Below are positions 1 through 12,183 of a DNA stretch of 64,000 bases, in pieces. The translations under genes were made by a program, and so were the position numbers. Positions within the stretch are counted from its first letter, which is position 1. Every line of letters starts with the position of its first letter. The stretch lies in assembly GCA_038501195.1 (NCBI GenBank), contig JBBPUQ010000005.1, forward strand, positions 4,836,001 to 4,900,000. The letters run 5' to 3'. The notes below the pieces were generated by a model, which was not told the origin of the DNA, did not search any database, and saw only the letters and a program-made list of their open reading frames with translations. This DNA is from Nemania diffusa (Eukaryota; Ascomycota; Sordariomycetes; Xylariales; Xylariaceae).

Positions 1-586
1 AATAGTATATACGTGTAGTCATCCAAAAGTGCACGACTGACGGTAGCAATCTATTCCACGTGGTGCCCATGCGGATCTAATTAATCCTATTTTGCATGTT
101 AAAGCGTGTATCAATTATCTCGTAAAAACCATAAGTACTACACTTCGGTGGATATAGGTTTAGCTACGCAGGATGGACATGCAAACGAATCAGTCTGCTA
201 CAATGGAGGGGTTGTGTAAGCAGTAGAATCTGATTGATGCATCGAAATCACGAAATCAACGAAAGAGAGGTTGAGAGAAAGAGAGTCAATGACCCCCCGA
301 GTAGGTGTGCAGATCGTGGATTCCGTTTTCAATGCCATACATGCAAAGCAATACAGCCATTTCGCTGTAGAGGAAAATAGTAGTAGACCCAACCATATAC
401 TCCGAATGCAGCCGTCTCAGATCAGAATCCGGGTTCCATATGACATGTCGCCTAGCCTGGCGTCTATGGCGTCTAGCTGCGGAATGTCCATATGGCGCGT
501 CCTCGTTACCACGTCCCATCCACCCCCGACCACCCGTGGCGCCTCCGCCCCAACCACAACAGCGACATATGCTCACGCGCGTGCGC
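1..586. other. intergenic, downstream of eL19
   Basis: No gene is recognised here. The open frames that cross it run into the eL19 coding sequence in other frames and have no recognisable protein features. The right end must contain the 3' UTR and polyadenylation region of the leftward eL19 gene. Confidence 0.5.
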
Positions 587-1869
587 TTATGCCTCCTCCT
601 CGACACCAGCCAGCTCGTTGCGCTTGGCTGCTTGTCTCTCGGCCTTGCGCTCACGGGCAGCCTTGTTCTTCTGTCGTCTGACGTCCATCTCCTCGGTGAT
701 GGCACGCTCACGGGCCATCTCGGCCTTGGCGCGGTGGATCTATCAACCCCTTCCAGTCAGCGAGCCATCCCGGATACTTGGCATCATCACAAAAGAAGTG
801 GGGTATTATGATTCATAGTAATAACAACATCATGAAGAAGATTGAAAAGACGTACGTGTTCGACGAGGGCACGCTTGTGCTTGAAGGCGTTACCCTTGCT
901 GGAGTGGTAGAGCTCGTGGTATAGGTGCTTGTCGATCTTGCCGCTGGCACGGTACTTCACGAGAAGACGTCGGAGAACACGCTGGCGGCGCATCCATAGG
1001 ACTTGTCTATTTAGCAGCAGGTTAGTTGCGCTGCGGCTGGTTCTCCGGCTCACTCGGGACCGGCGTAGAGCGGCAGGACAACATACTGAGGCATACGAGC
1101 ATCGGCGGTACCCTTTCTCTTACCGAAGCCACGGTGGCGGCCGTCACGTCGGGCTAGGTTTAGCTCGCGGGCGCGGGATCGCGAGTGCATGGTGACGGGC
1201 TTGCGGATGATGAGGCCATCGCTGACGAGCTTGCGGATGGTCTGGCGGGAGTTGGCGTTGGAGATTTCGCTGACCTCGTTGGGGTCGAGCCAGATCTTGC
1301 GCTTGCCGCAGCCGATGACCGAGGCCGCGAGGCGCTTCTGCGTGCGGAGATTGACCCTGGATCCCGGGTGGAATATGTCAGCCGCGAGCTAAACGAGATA
1401 AACACAAAACAAATAAAAGCTAAAAATGTAGTGAATCGAGAGCGGCTCAATGTGAGGTGGGTATGGATATGCACGCGTGCGACCTGTCGGAGAAACCGAG
1501 AGAGGGAGAGTGGAAGTAGGAGGAGGACATCGATGGTTGGATTGGTTGTTTGGTGAGAGCCAAGGCCACGATGAGCGAGGGGTGAATCAATCAATCAATC
1601 CATCATTGATCGATAGGCGATTGTCGTTATCGTCGAGGTCTGGCGAGTCTATGCGGCATCGATGACGGCTTTCTCGACTTCTCTTTCGGTTCATCCATCT
1701 ATCTTCGTAGTGGTGGTGCGAATTGTGGTTCTCGTCCCTCCATCTCCGACTCTCTCTCTCTCGCTTTCTCCGTCGCTGTCTCCAAATACATAGGGTGAAA
1801 TGATCATTGAAAGTGAATCGTGCAGCGGGCTGTTCGAAGGGAAGAGAGCGACATGGCATCGACTTACAT
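587..1869 (-). CDS. rpl19: 60S ribosomal protein L19 (eL19)
   Basis: Structural protein of the large ribosomal subunit. Exons on the minus strand: 1868-1869, 1087-1356, 856-1006 and 587-739, giving 191 residues, the usual eL19 length. The conserved N-terminus ([20 protein letters not shown]) is encoded just after the first acceptor, followed by [12 protein letters not shown], the basic core [20 protein letters not shown] and the long C-terminal helix ending GVEEEA. All joins keep frame: AT|G splits the start codon, CA|A lies between exons 2 and 3, and the third intron is phase 0. The first intron is 511 nt, far longer than the other two (116 and 80 nt), as is common for fungal ribosomal protein genes. 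The family is certain; the only inferred part is the two-base coding end of exon 1, which fits a GTAAGT donor and CAG acceptor exactly. Confidence 0.95.
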
Positions 1870-2605
1870 CTTGAGGATTGCTGCTTGGTGACGGCCAAAA
1901 TTTGTGCTGTGGTGGTTAGTAAAAAAAAAAGTGGTCGTGGTGGTCGTGCAGAAAGACGCAGAGGGTTTGGAAGTAAAATTGACTGAGCACTGAGTCGAGA
2001 CGTGGAGACTCCCCTCAGCAGCTGTTCTTCCGCCACACACAATTTCTCTGGCCGGGTCGTTCCTTCGCTGGATTGTGGAATTTTGGCCCCGGCTTTTGTC
2101 CGGCTAAGCGAGTTTGCCCTGCTCTTGATAGGGTCACCTGACCTTCTTATCTTATCTACTAGCTACATCCCGCATTCCACCTTCCACAAGTCTATTATTT
2201 TGTAGATCGAGCGCCACAGTCACAGCCATACAGCAAAGTTGCCGCCACTACTCTGTAGGTACCTAGGTACCTCTCCATCGTCATCAGCTTGAATCCTTAC
2301 CATCACCAACAACAGCACAACCTCTGGATGAAGCACGAGCTTACGTTGAAAACTTCATCATAGAGTCACAAATTTTTACGCGCATAGCTTCCTAGATTCC
2401 TAGTTTGTCGATCACACTCTTGTCTAGTAATTTCCACTTAACAAACTGTCTATAATAGATATAACAAAGTTTTAGATTTTATCTACCTGGGATGCATTTA
2501 TCTACGTGCTCTTCATGCTCATCGTGATTATCAATGTCATTACGTGCCGACCATTCATCATGTCATCTCCCACATTTTACACATTTCAACAACTCTTATC
2601 CCTTC
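1870..2605. promoter_or_regulatory. eL19 promoter and GCN1 3' region
   Basis: This gap lies between the eL19 start and the GCN1 stop; both genes point left. Its left part holds pyrimidine/purine-rich tracts and an A-run near 1920 that would lie in the eL19 leader and promoter. A palindromic TACCTAGGTA-type motif occurs near 2258. No coding signal is seen. Confidence 0.5.
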
Positions 2606-5600
2606 CTACTCTTGTGAAAACACGCCCCCTCCAATCTCAACCGCCCCAACGCTCCAAACCTCCTTCTCATCCTCCACCTCATCATTACTCAGCCCCAGCC
2701 CACCCTGTCCGCCCTCCGCCTCTCTCCTCTCCCTAGCCTGCTGCCCAAGCCGGACCGCCACGCGCTTGAAGTAGTCCTGCATGCTGCGCTTCGTGTTGGC
2801 CGGCAGCTCGCTTCCGGGCCCGCCCATGTACCGGTCGAACACGGCTGTCTCCTCGTCTACGACGCCGAAGAGCTCCACAAATGTCGCCTCCGCTGCTAGC
2901 TTTACTGGGATCACGGGGTCGCGTACTGATGCGAAGACGGCTGGCGCGAGTGCTGCTAGGTGTGGTCGTACAAGCTCCATGTTGGCCCGGGAAACCGTGC
3001 GGACCACGACCAATGCCAACCGCCGGGAGTCCGATGGGTTGCCGGGACCGATGATAGCACCGAGTGCGGAGAATATCGGCTTGGTCGTCTCAAATGACTT
3101 GTTGGAGTCAGATAAGAGATATTTGCCTGTCGCTAGTATTGTGTTATCTGCTACGAAGAGCTAGAACAGCCTGTTAGTAAGAGCGATTGATAGCATCACA
3201 TCCCTACCGCGGCATGATGGATATTCGAGATGGGGGGTCGAGGTCAGGATCACTTACATTCTTGTTTGACATGCCCTGACAGAGAAGCTCTGGTAAGTCC
3301 TCCCCTGCTGGGCTATCCAGTAGCGCCTGTGCAGACTCGACAAATACCGCGTTGAGTGCAAGCACAGACGAACTGGTAAAGTGAGTGGGTGTCACGCGGT
3401 TCCGGATGAGCGTATTGGCAACCTCGCTCGGTACATTCCGAATGAGTGCCCCGAGGAGTTTGGCATATGTCACCACCATAGTGGTATCCTTCGTGTCTGT
3501 CTCCATATCGAGGAGGCCTAGAACCGCCGCCCGTGAACTCTCACCCATGTTCGCACCTGCTTTACTAATCACTTCGTATAAGGCCTTGAGCATAGCTGCT
3601 TTCACGCCAGGATCTGATGTTTTGGACCCCGTGACCAATTCCGCAATGAGCGGGTCCACGCGAGGTGTAAACTTGATAAGAGTACCAAGAGCTTTGGCAG
3701 CTCGCGATCGAAGGAGCTCGCTCGTTGTATCGGCGAGTGATCTCGCAAAAGTTCGCTGCAACTGAGGCAGGAAGGGCTTAAGCGCGGTTGGCATCTTCTC
3801 AAGTAAGTTGTTGAGCGTGAGAAGAATGGCCGACCGGACCTCTGTCGAGCGCTCCGAAACCACACGGATGAGAGGTCCGGTAATCTGCGTCACAAATGGC
3901 TTGAGCGAGTTCTCGCTTGTCCTATCGACAATATCCGATATGGCCAATGCTGCACTGGTTCTCTGTTCCGGGGTGCCATTCATGAGACCCTGAAGGAAGA
4001 TTGGCAAGATAGCATTGATGCCCTTCGGAAGCTCAAAGCCGGCCAGGTTTAAGCCAGCGACTCCCACTTGTTGCAGCGTGGTCCGAGTGGATGGCACCAG
4101 TGCATCCATCTCCTCTTTCTTGAGTTTCTTGGTGAACTCGCTGAGGGCGGTCCACGCCGCCTTGACTACATCGCGATCCGGGTCATCGAATGAAATGAGC
4201 AGTGCGCGGATGATATCCTGGTTGTAACGCGTGTAATCGACGTCGGAATGCGCGAAGAAATTGGCTAACCGCGATGCTGTGATGGCACGTTTGCGATGAT
4301 CATCGTTCTTCATAAGCTGCAAGAGGACGTTCATGACCGTGTTAAGGCCATCGTGTTCGTCAATGGACTGGATAACGGTATCTAGTGACTCTTCCAGTTC
4401 GATGCCCAGCTCTTCGTCCTTCGCATCGATGATGTTATCCATGAGCGAATTGAGAATGTTGGGCAGCCTTCTGTTCATAGCTGGGCCGGCTACGCGAGAC
4501 AGGGATGCTAGAGCCTTGGCGTTAAATGCTGAGATGGGCGGCGTGAGCAGAGTAGGAATGAGATTTGGCAGTATGATATTTGATCTAGTCGCCTCCGTAA
4601 GCAGTGTTAGTAGGGCAGAAAGAGCATTGTCTGCCTCATCCTCGGAACGTAGGAGGCTCAATAGATAAGGAAGTACTTGGTCGACAGCACGCTTGCCGAG
4701 GATCTGCTGCAAGGAATCAAACGCCTCAGCAGCAGCCTCTCGGACATCCTCATCGAAATCGGTAAGGGCAGTCCGCACGACAGAGATGAGTGTCTTCTCA
4801 TGGTCTTCTAGAGCTTCATCGGAAGCCGATGAGATAAGCTCCTTGAGCGCTAGACAGATTCCTTGTTTGGCGTCCGTATCTGTAGACGTCTGGAGACCTT
4901 CTTCCAGTGTAGGTAGGAGCGAAGATAGCACACCGTCGCCAGCCCTTCTAATTAATTCTCCTAAGGCATTACTAGCGATCACCTTGTGTTCCATGCTAGA
5001 GCTACCAAGGCGCCGAATAATGAGTTGCGTCAGGGTAGGCGTGAGTTCTTTCAGAATGCGCGGCGTTGCCACGAGAGCTTTCCACACATTGATGGCAGCC
5101 GTCCGTACAGCACCGGCAGTATCACAGCGACAGATATAGAGCGCAGACAGAATCTTGTTACGCTTCTCATCCCCGAGCACTTCTCGAAGGGATGCGCCTG
5201 CTTCCTTTGCTTTCTCCTCTTCATCCTCCGCATCCGCATTGCCGGTAATACCAGTAAGATTGAAGAGGAGATCGCCGACGAGCTCGACCGAACTTAGACG
5301 GATTCTATAGCTATCATCCGCGAGGCCTCGCTCTAGTTCTGGCAGTAGGAGGTCCACGGCGCGCGTGGCGAAATTCTTCACAAGGAGACGGCCAGCCCGT
5401 AGAGCTGTGTCGCGTATTGATTCAATCTCATCAGTGAGCCCGGCAAGTATAGGAGGGATTATCTTGCTGAGATAGCTTGCGAAGCTGTTACCAAAGCAGA
5501 CAGGTAGGAAGACGAATAGAGACATGAAGCCCTCCCGCACCACCGCCTTGGAGGATTCCACGTTCTGTAGTATAGTTGGCAAGATCTCTTCCAACCGCGT

Positions 5601-8600
5601 TGTACCTAGACCAGCAAGGACCTCGCTAAGGGCTTGTGCGGATCCGAGGCGGTCCCCGGCACCTGTGTCTGACTTGAGGGTTTGCATAAGACTAGGAATG
5701 AGATCTGGCAGGGCATCTTCACCGAGTTTCTCAACAAGCGATCCAAGAGCACGTGAAGCCGTCGCCCGCGTGGTCGGCACGGGGTCGACAGCTGCCACCT
5801 TCAATCCAGATACCAGAACTGGTAGATGCGTAATGAGATCTTTTCGCTCCGTTAGATGCGCCAAGCTGCCAATGACTTGGGACGCCTTGCGCTTGGTGTT
5901 GGACCGATCACCTAAACCTCGTTGTAGAATCCTCGTCACTAAAGCGAGCGAAGGCGCATCGAGATAATGAACGAACTGCACCTTGATGAGCGCGTCCAAT
6001 GCATCGTCGGTATACTTTGTGGGGTCACTAAGCGCCTTGAGCAATATATCGACCAGACCCTTGACTTCAGGATTTTCAATGACATCACCGAATCGTTTCA
6101 GACTCTTGTTGCCCGCTGCTCGCACTTCCTTGTGGGTATCATTAAGGACGCCGGTGAGTGGAGGTATAATGACAGGTAAACTTTGAGCTAGTTGTTGGGG
6201 ATCTAAGTAGGCCATGGCACCGAGCAATTCACATGCGCCGCGTTTGCTGCGCCACTGATCATCGTCGAGGCCGTTAAGAAGCGTGGGTAGGATTTGTTTG
6301 ACACCATAGGAACTCAATTTGGCAAAGCACGCCTTCGCCGCCGCAAGGCACGCTTCTCGCACATCGCCACTGCTATCGCCGAAGCCGGTCAAGAGTTGAG
6401 GCACAATCTGAATGACATAGGGTTCAAATAGACGTCCTAGAATTGTCGGGAACAGCTCGAAAGCTATGAATGCGCCCTCACGCTGCTGAGGCTCTTTCTT
6501 ATTTTCAGTGGCGCTCTTGAGGGTAATTAGGATGCGGTATTCCCGTAGTACCGAAATACCTCGTCCACGAATTAGTCCAGCTAACCCATATGCAGCTCCA
6601 CGCTTGGCAGCATAGTTCTTGGACACTAGGAGCGTCTCTAATAGCTGTTCGAAGTATTTGGAGGATTTATCACCGCACGTGCGTACCAAGGGGGGTAGGC
6701 AATCAGCCACTGCGTATTGCACGGTTTCGGACGGGGTGCTGAGAGTGGCAAATAGTCTCTCTAGGACGCCTGGAATTTTGGAGTCGCCAGCCTTCAGGTG
6801 GCGGGCTAAAGCACCGTACATAATGATGACTGCTTCATTAACACGATCAGCAGCCTCAGATCCTTTATCAGGTTCCGAAAGCGTGCGTTCGAATGCTTTC
6901 ATCAATTTATCTACCAATGCTTTGCCATGGAGGTCAACTGCCGCAAGTGCAGCCTCGAGCATTTCATTGCGAACCGTGGCATTCTGGTCGCCAAGTGGAC
7001 CACTCTCGATGAGGAAATTGAGGAACTCATCGATTTGGGATTCATCTAGATGAGAAGCAAGTTGTTTGAAGGCGGTCGCGATGCCATGGCGTACTTCCCA
7101 CGGGTCAGAGAGATCGGACTTCCTAGGCATGCCGTACTCGTCTAGCTGCGGCACACGCGGTTTAGCGAATTCTTTATACGATTCCCGCAGGCGCAGCAAT
7201 ACGTCCTCGATAGCTGATGGGAATACTTTGCATGCCTCGGCTAGAGCTCTAGCTGCTGCTCTCCGCAGCTGGGCATCCTTGCTCTCAAGGTAAGGCAACA
7301 TCTTGACGGATACGTCTTTGGAAACTTCAAAACCACTCTCCTCCCATATCTCCTGCCCAAGCTCCTGGTTCTCTTCGACGTCATCGTGGCAAGCAATCCA
7401 AAGCTCCTCTGGGGATTCAATATCACTCAAATCGACTTCAGCATTGATAACCTGAAGTACGGTCTCCCTAACGTTCGACTGAGGCACAGTTGCTCCCTTG
7501 CACAGCACCGCCACTTCTTCTGGTTTGATATTTGGGGCCACGCAGCGAACAATGTCAATAAAACAGTCCTTAAGAAGCTTATAATGATGATTGTAACGCT
7601 GCATAGATGATATGAGGGCGGCGAAGAGGTCAGCCCGGGGGAGGTTCTCATCAGAGAAAACAAGGGTGTGGAAGGATAAGAATTCAATTGCAAGAACTAG
7701 CTGTGTATCCCGCTCGTCGGCGGCATCTCCGACGCCGCCTGTTTGTAGAATTGCAAATATAAGGGGTAGCATGTAAATGACAGACACAGCATCAAACGGC
7801 CGCTGTTCACCTGCAAAACGCAGTCTGTAAAGGACTCTAGTTAGGAGTTCTTCGAGGTTCTCCTCGATCATATTCTCCGGTAGGGACGTGATATCTACGG
7901 CACGGAGGGTGGCAACGCCGATGAAGGGCCGAATGGCCCCTAACCGAGACGACACCTTTTCAGAGCCAGCAAGGTAAGCAGATGGGGCGGCCTTGCCTAC
8001 AATGAGACACGCGCCAGCTTCCATAGCTTCTAGGAGAGCAGTGACTGAGGGCCCAAGCCAGAGACTCGCATCTGTCGGCGGACCAGACACTAGACTCTGA
8101 ATGATACCGATACCACGCATAAGCCGGGCTTCTAGCTGCTGGATCGAATGGCGGATTTCGGCTTCCTTTTTGAGCTGGGCATTGACTTTGGCCTGCTCAT
8201 CCGCAGTGAGCTTTTTCTGGAGCCCTTTCTTCTGCGCGAGCTGATTCCTGAGGTCTTCTTCCCACTTCAACGTATCGTAATCCTTGGTGTTTTTATTGGG
8301 AATAGTTTGTGATTTCTTAGCAAGCACGTCAATAAATGCCGTCCCCTCCGGCGTCCTAAAGATAGCTGCTTCGACTGGCCCAATCTCCTTGAGTTCAGAT
8401 GTCGCCAAATCAGCGCGTATAAGATCGATGATCCTGGGGATCATGACTTCCGGTGCTACGAAGGCTAAGTCAGCTGCCGCATTGCAAGCTGCAGCTTTCA
8501 TAATACTCGACTAACGGAAATGTTAGTGCTACTAGGCAGGATAAGAATGATAGAAATATCTCACGGTTTGGCCAAATTGCGTCTTCTCGATCAATTGATC

Positions 8601-10861
8601 TATCAGCGTCTCTCCGTACTTGCGTGCCAGCCCCCCCGGATCGACACCAACTCTAAGGCAAAGGTCTATCCAGCTACATCTTGGTACTAATTCCTTGCGA
8701 GCGAGAATTAGTAAATCGCACATCTGGTGTTCAATCGAATCTTGGTTTCGCTGTAGGCTTAAATTTTCAAGGTCCGCATCAGTTGGAGTGATCGAGCGCA
8801 CAACGAGATGCAAATGTGACGTTTCAAACTTAGCACTGGCGGCGATGCTGTCTTTTTCGTTCTTATCTGAGGATTCAACCCACTGCCAAAGCCCACCAAC
8901 CATAGCGGCCGATATGAAAGTAGGATCTTGAGCATAGAGCTTAGCAATTACTTCGCATGAAGCTTTGCGGATGTTGGGGGAGACAGTTGTTGAAGAAACT
9001 AGGTAAATGAAAGCCTGCGCCCAAGCCGTCTGTATTAGCTTGGCCGCGGTAGATATCCCAGCATGTGTGGCCTGAAGCGACCTGAGGAACCATGTGTAGT
9101 CGTCATCGGCTGATAGCCGGCTGTAGACGCGATGGTTTAGAAGAAAAGCGGACTTTGGGTCTAGAGAGAGTAACTCCTTCGCGATATCTGCCTTCTTTAG
9201 CTTTGTCTGGATAGTAGAGCTTCCTATCCGAGACAGAACTCTGGAGGCGAGTACAGCCAAAACATAGGCACCGGTAATCAAGCCACTCTGCACAGCAGCA
9301 ACGGGACTTTTCATGATTTCAGCCCAGTTGTCGACCATGGGTGTCACCATGGTCTCGGCGAATTTGACGGCATTTGCAGGGAGCGGGTCGGGGGCATCAG
9401 CTAGGGAAAACAGGACATCGCCAGACCGAAGAAGCCATAACCGTCGCGCTGGTATTTTCTTGTCACCCAAACCTTTGATAAATACGTCGATGGTTGATTT
9501 TGGTACCTCGATATTGTTTTGAATAAGATGGATTAGGGCCTGGCTTAGGACAAACAATTCGGCGCTTAGAGCAGCCTCATTTCCCTCCTTGGAAGCTACA
9601 GGAGCCAGACTCGTAGCTATCTTAGTTGCATCAGAGCTGGAAAATGGGAGTGCGTGTAGCATATTGGCATGGAGGATTCGCTGGTCGGCGGAGGCCAGTT
9701 TCCCGGATTTCAATGGGCCAAGAATCTCGTCAATAACATGTGCTATGGCCTTTAAATCACCGCTTCGAGTTGCAGCATGCTTGAAAACGATCAAAACGCT
9801 TTCGCGAATACTAGGGTTGCTAGATTTCACATTAGAAAGCAGCGGCTTTAGGAGATGTGCGTCGAGAATCTTAGAGAGATCCATATTCTCTGTGGGCAAC
9901 AGAGTGAGGAGGTTGGCTAATATGTCTAACACAACCTCAGGCGCACGCAGAAGCCCCTTCTCAACAGGCGGGATGATGTCTTTCTGGAGATCGTCTAAAG
10001 TGATAAAATCGGAGAAGAAGTCTCGCAGGCCTATAACGAGATGTTTAGGGACGGCGGTACGTGAGCCCACGAGTTCCCTGACGAAGAATGCGTAATAGCT
10101 AGGCCGCTGCGCAACTAGGATGTCCTTAGCCAGGGCATGGCGAGAGCAAACACCAGCAACGACACCGAGCATGACGGCATTCCTAGAGGTGGGCTGGGTG
10201 CCCTTAGCTGTGAGAGCCGTGATGGTGTCCTTCACTGTCTTCTCTTTGAAGCCGTCATGCCAAAAGGCGGTGCGCAAGCCGCGACGCGTGAGCACGAGAG
10301 CAGAGTGACTGACGCTGGACCTCGTGGTAGGCTGAAGACATGTTTCTAGGGCGGCAGCGTTGGTGTGGACGATTTCGAAGCCGAAGGTGTCCCACAGAGG
10401 CGTATTCACGAAGCCTCGCATGAGAAGCGCACACCACTCGACAAGAACGAAGGCATTGCTCGAGGCAATGGTGGGCCTCTGGGCCTCTTGGCGGATGGCG
10501 GAGACGAAGGGCGCCAGGAGTTTGGGGTCCGGATGGGTAGCGATGACAGAGGCAAGACATGTCTGGGCAGCGCGCCTCGAGGATCGGTCTGTGTAGAAGT
10601 TATGGGTGTCAAACAGGAGGCGCAGGAGGATCGCTGTAGCTGGCGCATCGAGGGCTATATGCGAAAAGAGACGAGGATCAGTCAGTGGGTTCACGTCAAC
10701 AAGCCGGTGTGTCAACGGCGGCGGAGCTTACGATGGTGTCTTAGTCTATCGTCAAGTGTGCGCAAGCTGGCTATCCTTGTCGAGGTTGACGAGGAAAACA
10801 GAGCTGCCCGAGTCGAGGCATAGTCGAGGCCGGTAGGTGAAGAAGATGAGGCGTCGGTCAT
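2606..10861 (-). CDS. gcn1: translational activator GCN1
   Basis: Very large HEAT-repeat protein that binds ribosomes and activates the eIF2-alpha kinase GCN2 during amino-acid starvation. Exons: 10732-10861, 8565-10654, 3258-8510 and 2606-3160, giving 2675 residues, the normal GCN1 length. The introns are short (77, 54 and 97 nt) with GTAAGC, GTGAGA and GTAAGT donors. The whole central exon is a run of alpha-helical repeats (for example RSKRGACELLGAMAYL and KRGAAYGLAGLIRGRG) typical of the eEF3-like and GCN2-binding parts of GCN1. At the last acceptor a nearer AG (3173/3172) would bring an in-frame stop, so the AG at 3162/3161 is used. The start MTDASSSSPTG is the first ATG of a short first exon; the N-terminus is the least certain part. 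Confidence 0.93.
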
Positions 10862-12183
10862 TTTGGCAGACGGAGGGGATCGGGAGCATGTATGAACATG
10901 ATACCACACACACACACGCACACACGAGAGTGTAGGAAAGATTGAATTCAAAATGTGTATAGGCAACAGACAATGAGGTTTCTAGATCAAAGCTACATGT
11001 ATCGCCAAACCATCGGGCTCTGGCAGCCTATCATGAAAATAAATATCCGCCCACCTTCAGTACTTGTACATGAAGGTGATGGATGATTGTGTGTTGTTGC
11101 GCTAAGGTGGGTGAGTAGTCTACGAGTGTGGTATTTTTCAGGGACTGTGTACCTTCGTACAGCATACCTGAGGCCACCGTAAGGTGCTGTACAGGTGCAG
11201 GTATTGTGTACAGCGGCGGGTATATGTGCCTTAGGTATGCTCTCTGCCGTGTGCTGGGATGTGCCACATATAAGGTGCTACGCTAATGACAAGAGGGACT
11301 AGACAAAGTCGGTCTACCCGATCGGGTAAGCGGTCGACTCACTAGGTGCTTATCTAGATGTTATCTCCTGTTGCAACTTCCAATTTTTTGCCCATGTTCT
11401 TAGCTGTCTAGCGAGAAAATTTCATGGCAAGAAATGTGCGATCAAATGCACCCCGCCTTTTTAGCCCCTCCATCCCTGACACTTTACCAAAGGTACCTAG
11501 GTATTTTCCTGACCCCGCCATCACCTATGATGTAGGGCAGCGGGAGCTTCATAAAATCGATAAGTGTTTACTTTAGATCCCAATCGATCTACCACTCAAA
11601 ACTATTCCGAGTCACAAGCAAGCCCGGAAACAGAGCAACTTGGAGCTAGGAGTATCGCAGCCATCTGCACATTCACCATTAGGGCTTTTCCATACGTAAC
11701 TACCGATTTACATTGGCATTTGCATGTTTCTTTTGCTCAGTACATCTCACATGTACACATATTTTTGGGGTTTGCTGCATTAAGTTTGGCCGCTATCAAA
11801 AGTGCATATAAGCACATACAAGCACATACACGGTGAGACATCCTCACGTCTAAGCACCCTCTATCCAACCTTTACGATTCACTCACTCACTGCCTAAGGT
11901 TCCATCTGCTCACCTTCCCTATTCACTTGGCGTTAAGAGATAGATAGATAGATAGCTCGGAGAGCGGCAGAAGAACCGATCTTGAACGCTTGTCTTCATC
12001 CTTCTTACTTTTGCCCCCTTGTCTTCTTAACCTACCTCTCGCCGCCTCCCTGCTTCAATTTCCATTTCCATTTCCATTTCCGTCTTTCTCTCTCCGTCTC
12101 CTTTCACATGCTTGTTTTCTACTCGTCTCCTCTTTCTGTCCTTTCAACAATATAGATAGATAGATAGATAGATACACACAACT
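10862..12183. promoter_or_regulatory. divergent promoter region GCN1 / DEAH helicase
   Basis: Both neighbours are transcribed away from this 1.3-kb gap. It contains a CA microsatellite (about 10905-10925), two GATA microsatellites (about 11938-11955 and 12152-12174) and a TTTCCA repeat (about 12061-12081). The second GATA run ends about 10 nt before the helicase start codon, so it lies in the leader. Long pyrimidine-rich stretches from 11990 on fit a fungal promoter. No gene is seen. Confidence 0.55.

Noticed and set aside
286..811. Overlapping open frames on both strands
   Set aside because: They are shadows of, or run past, the last eL19 exon, and show no conserved motif.
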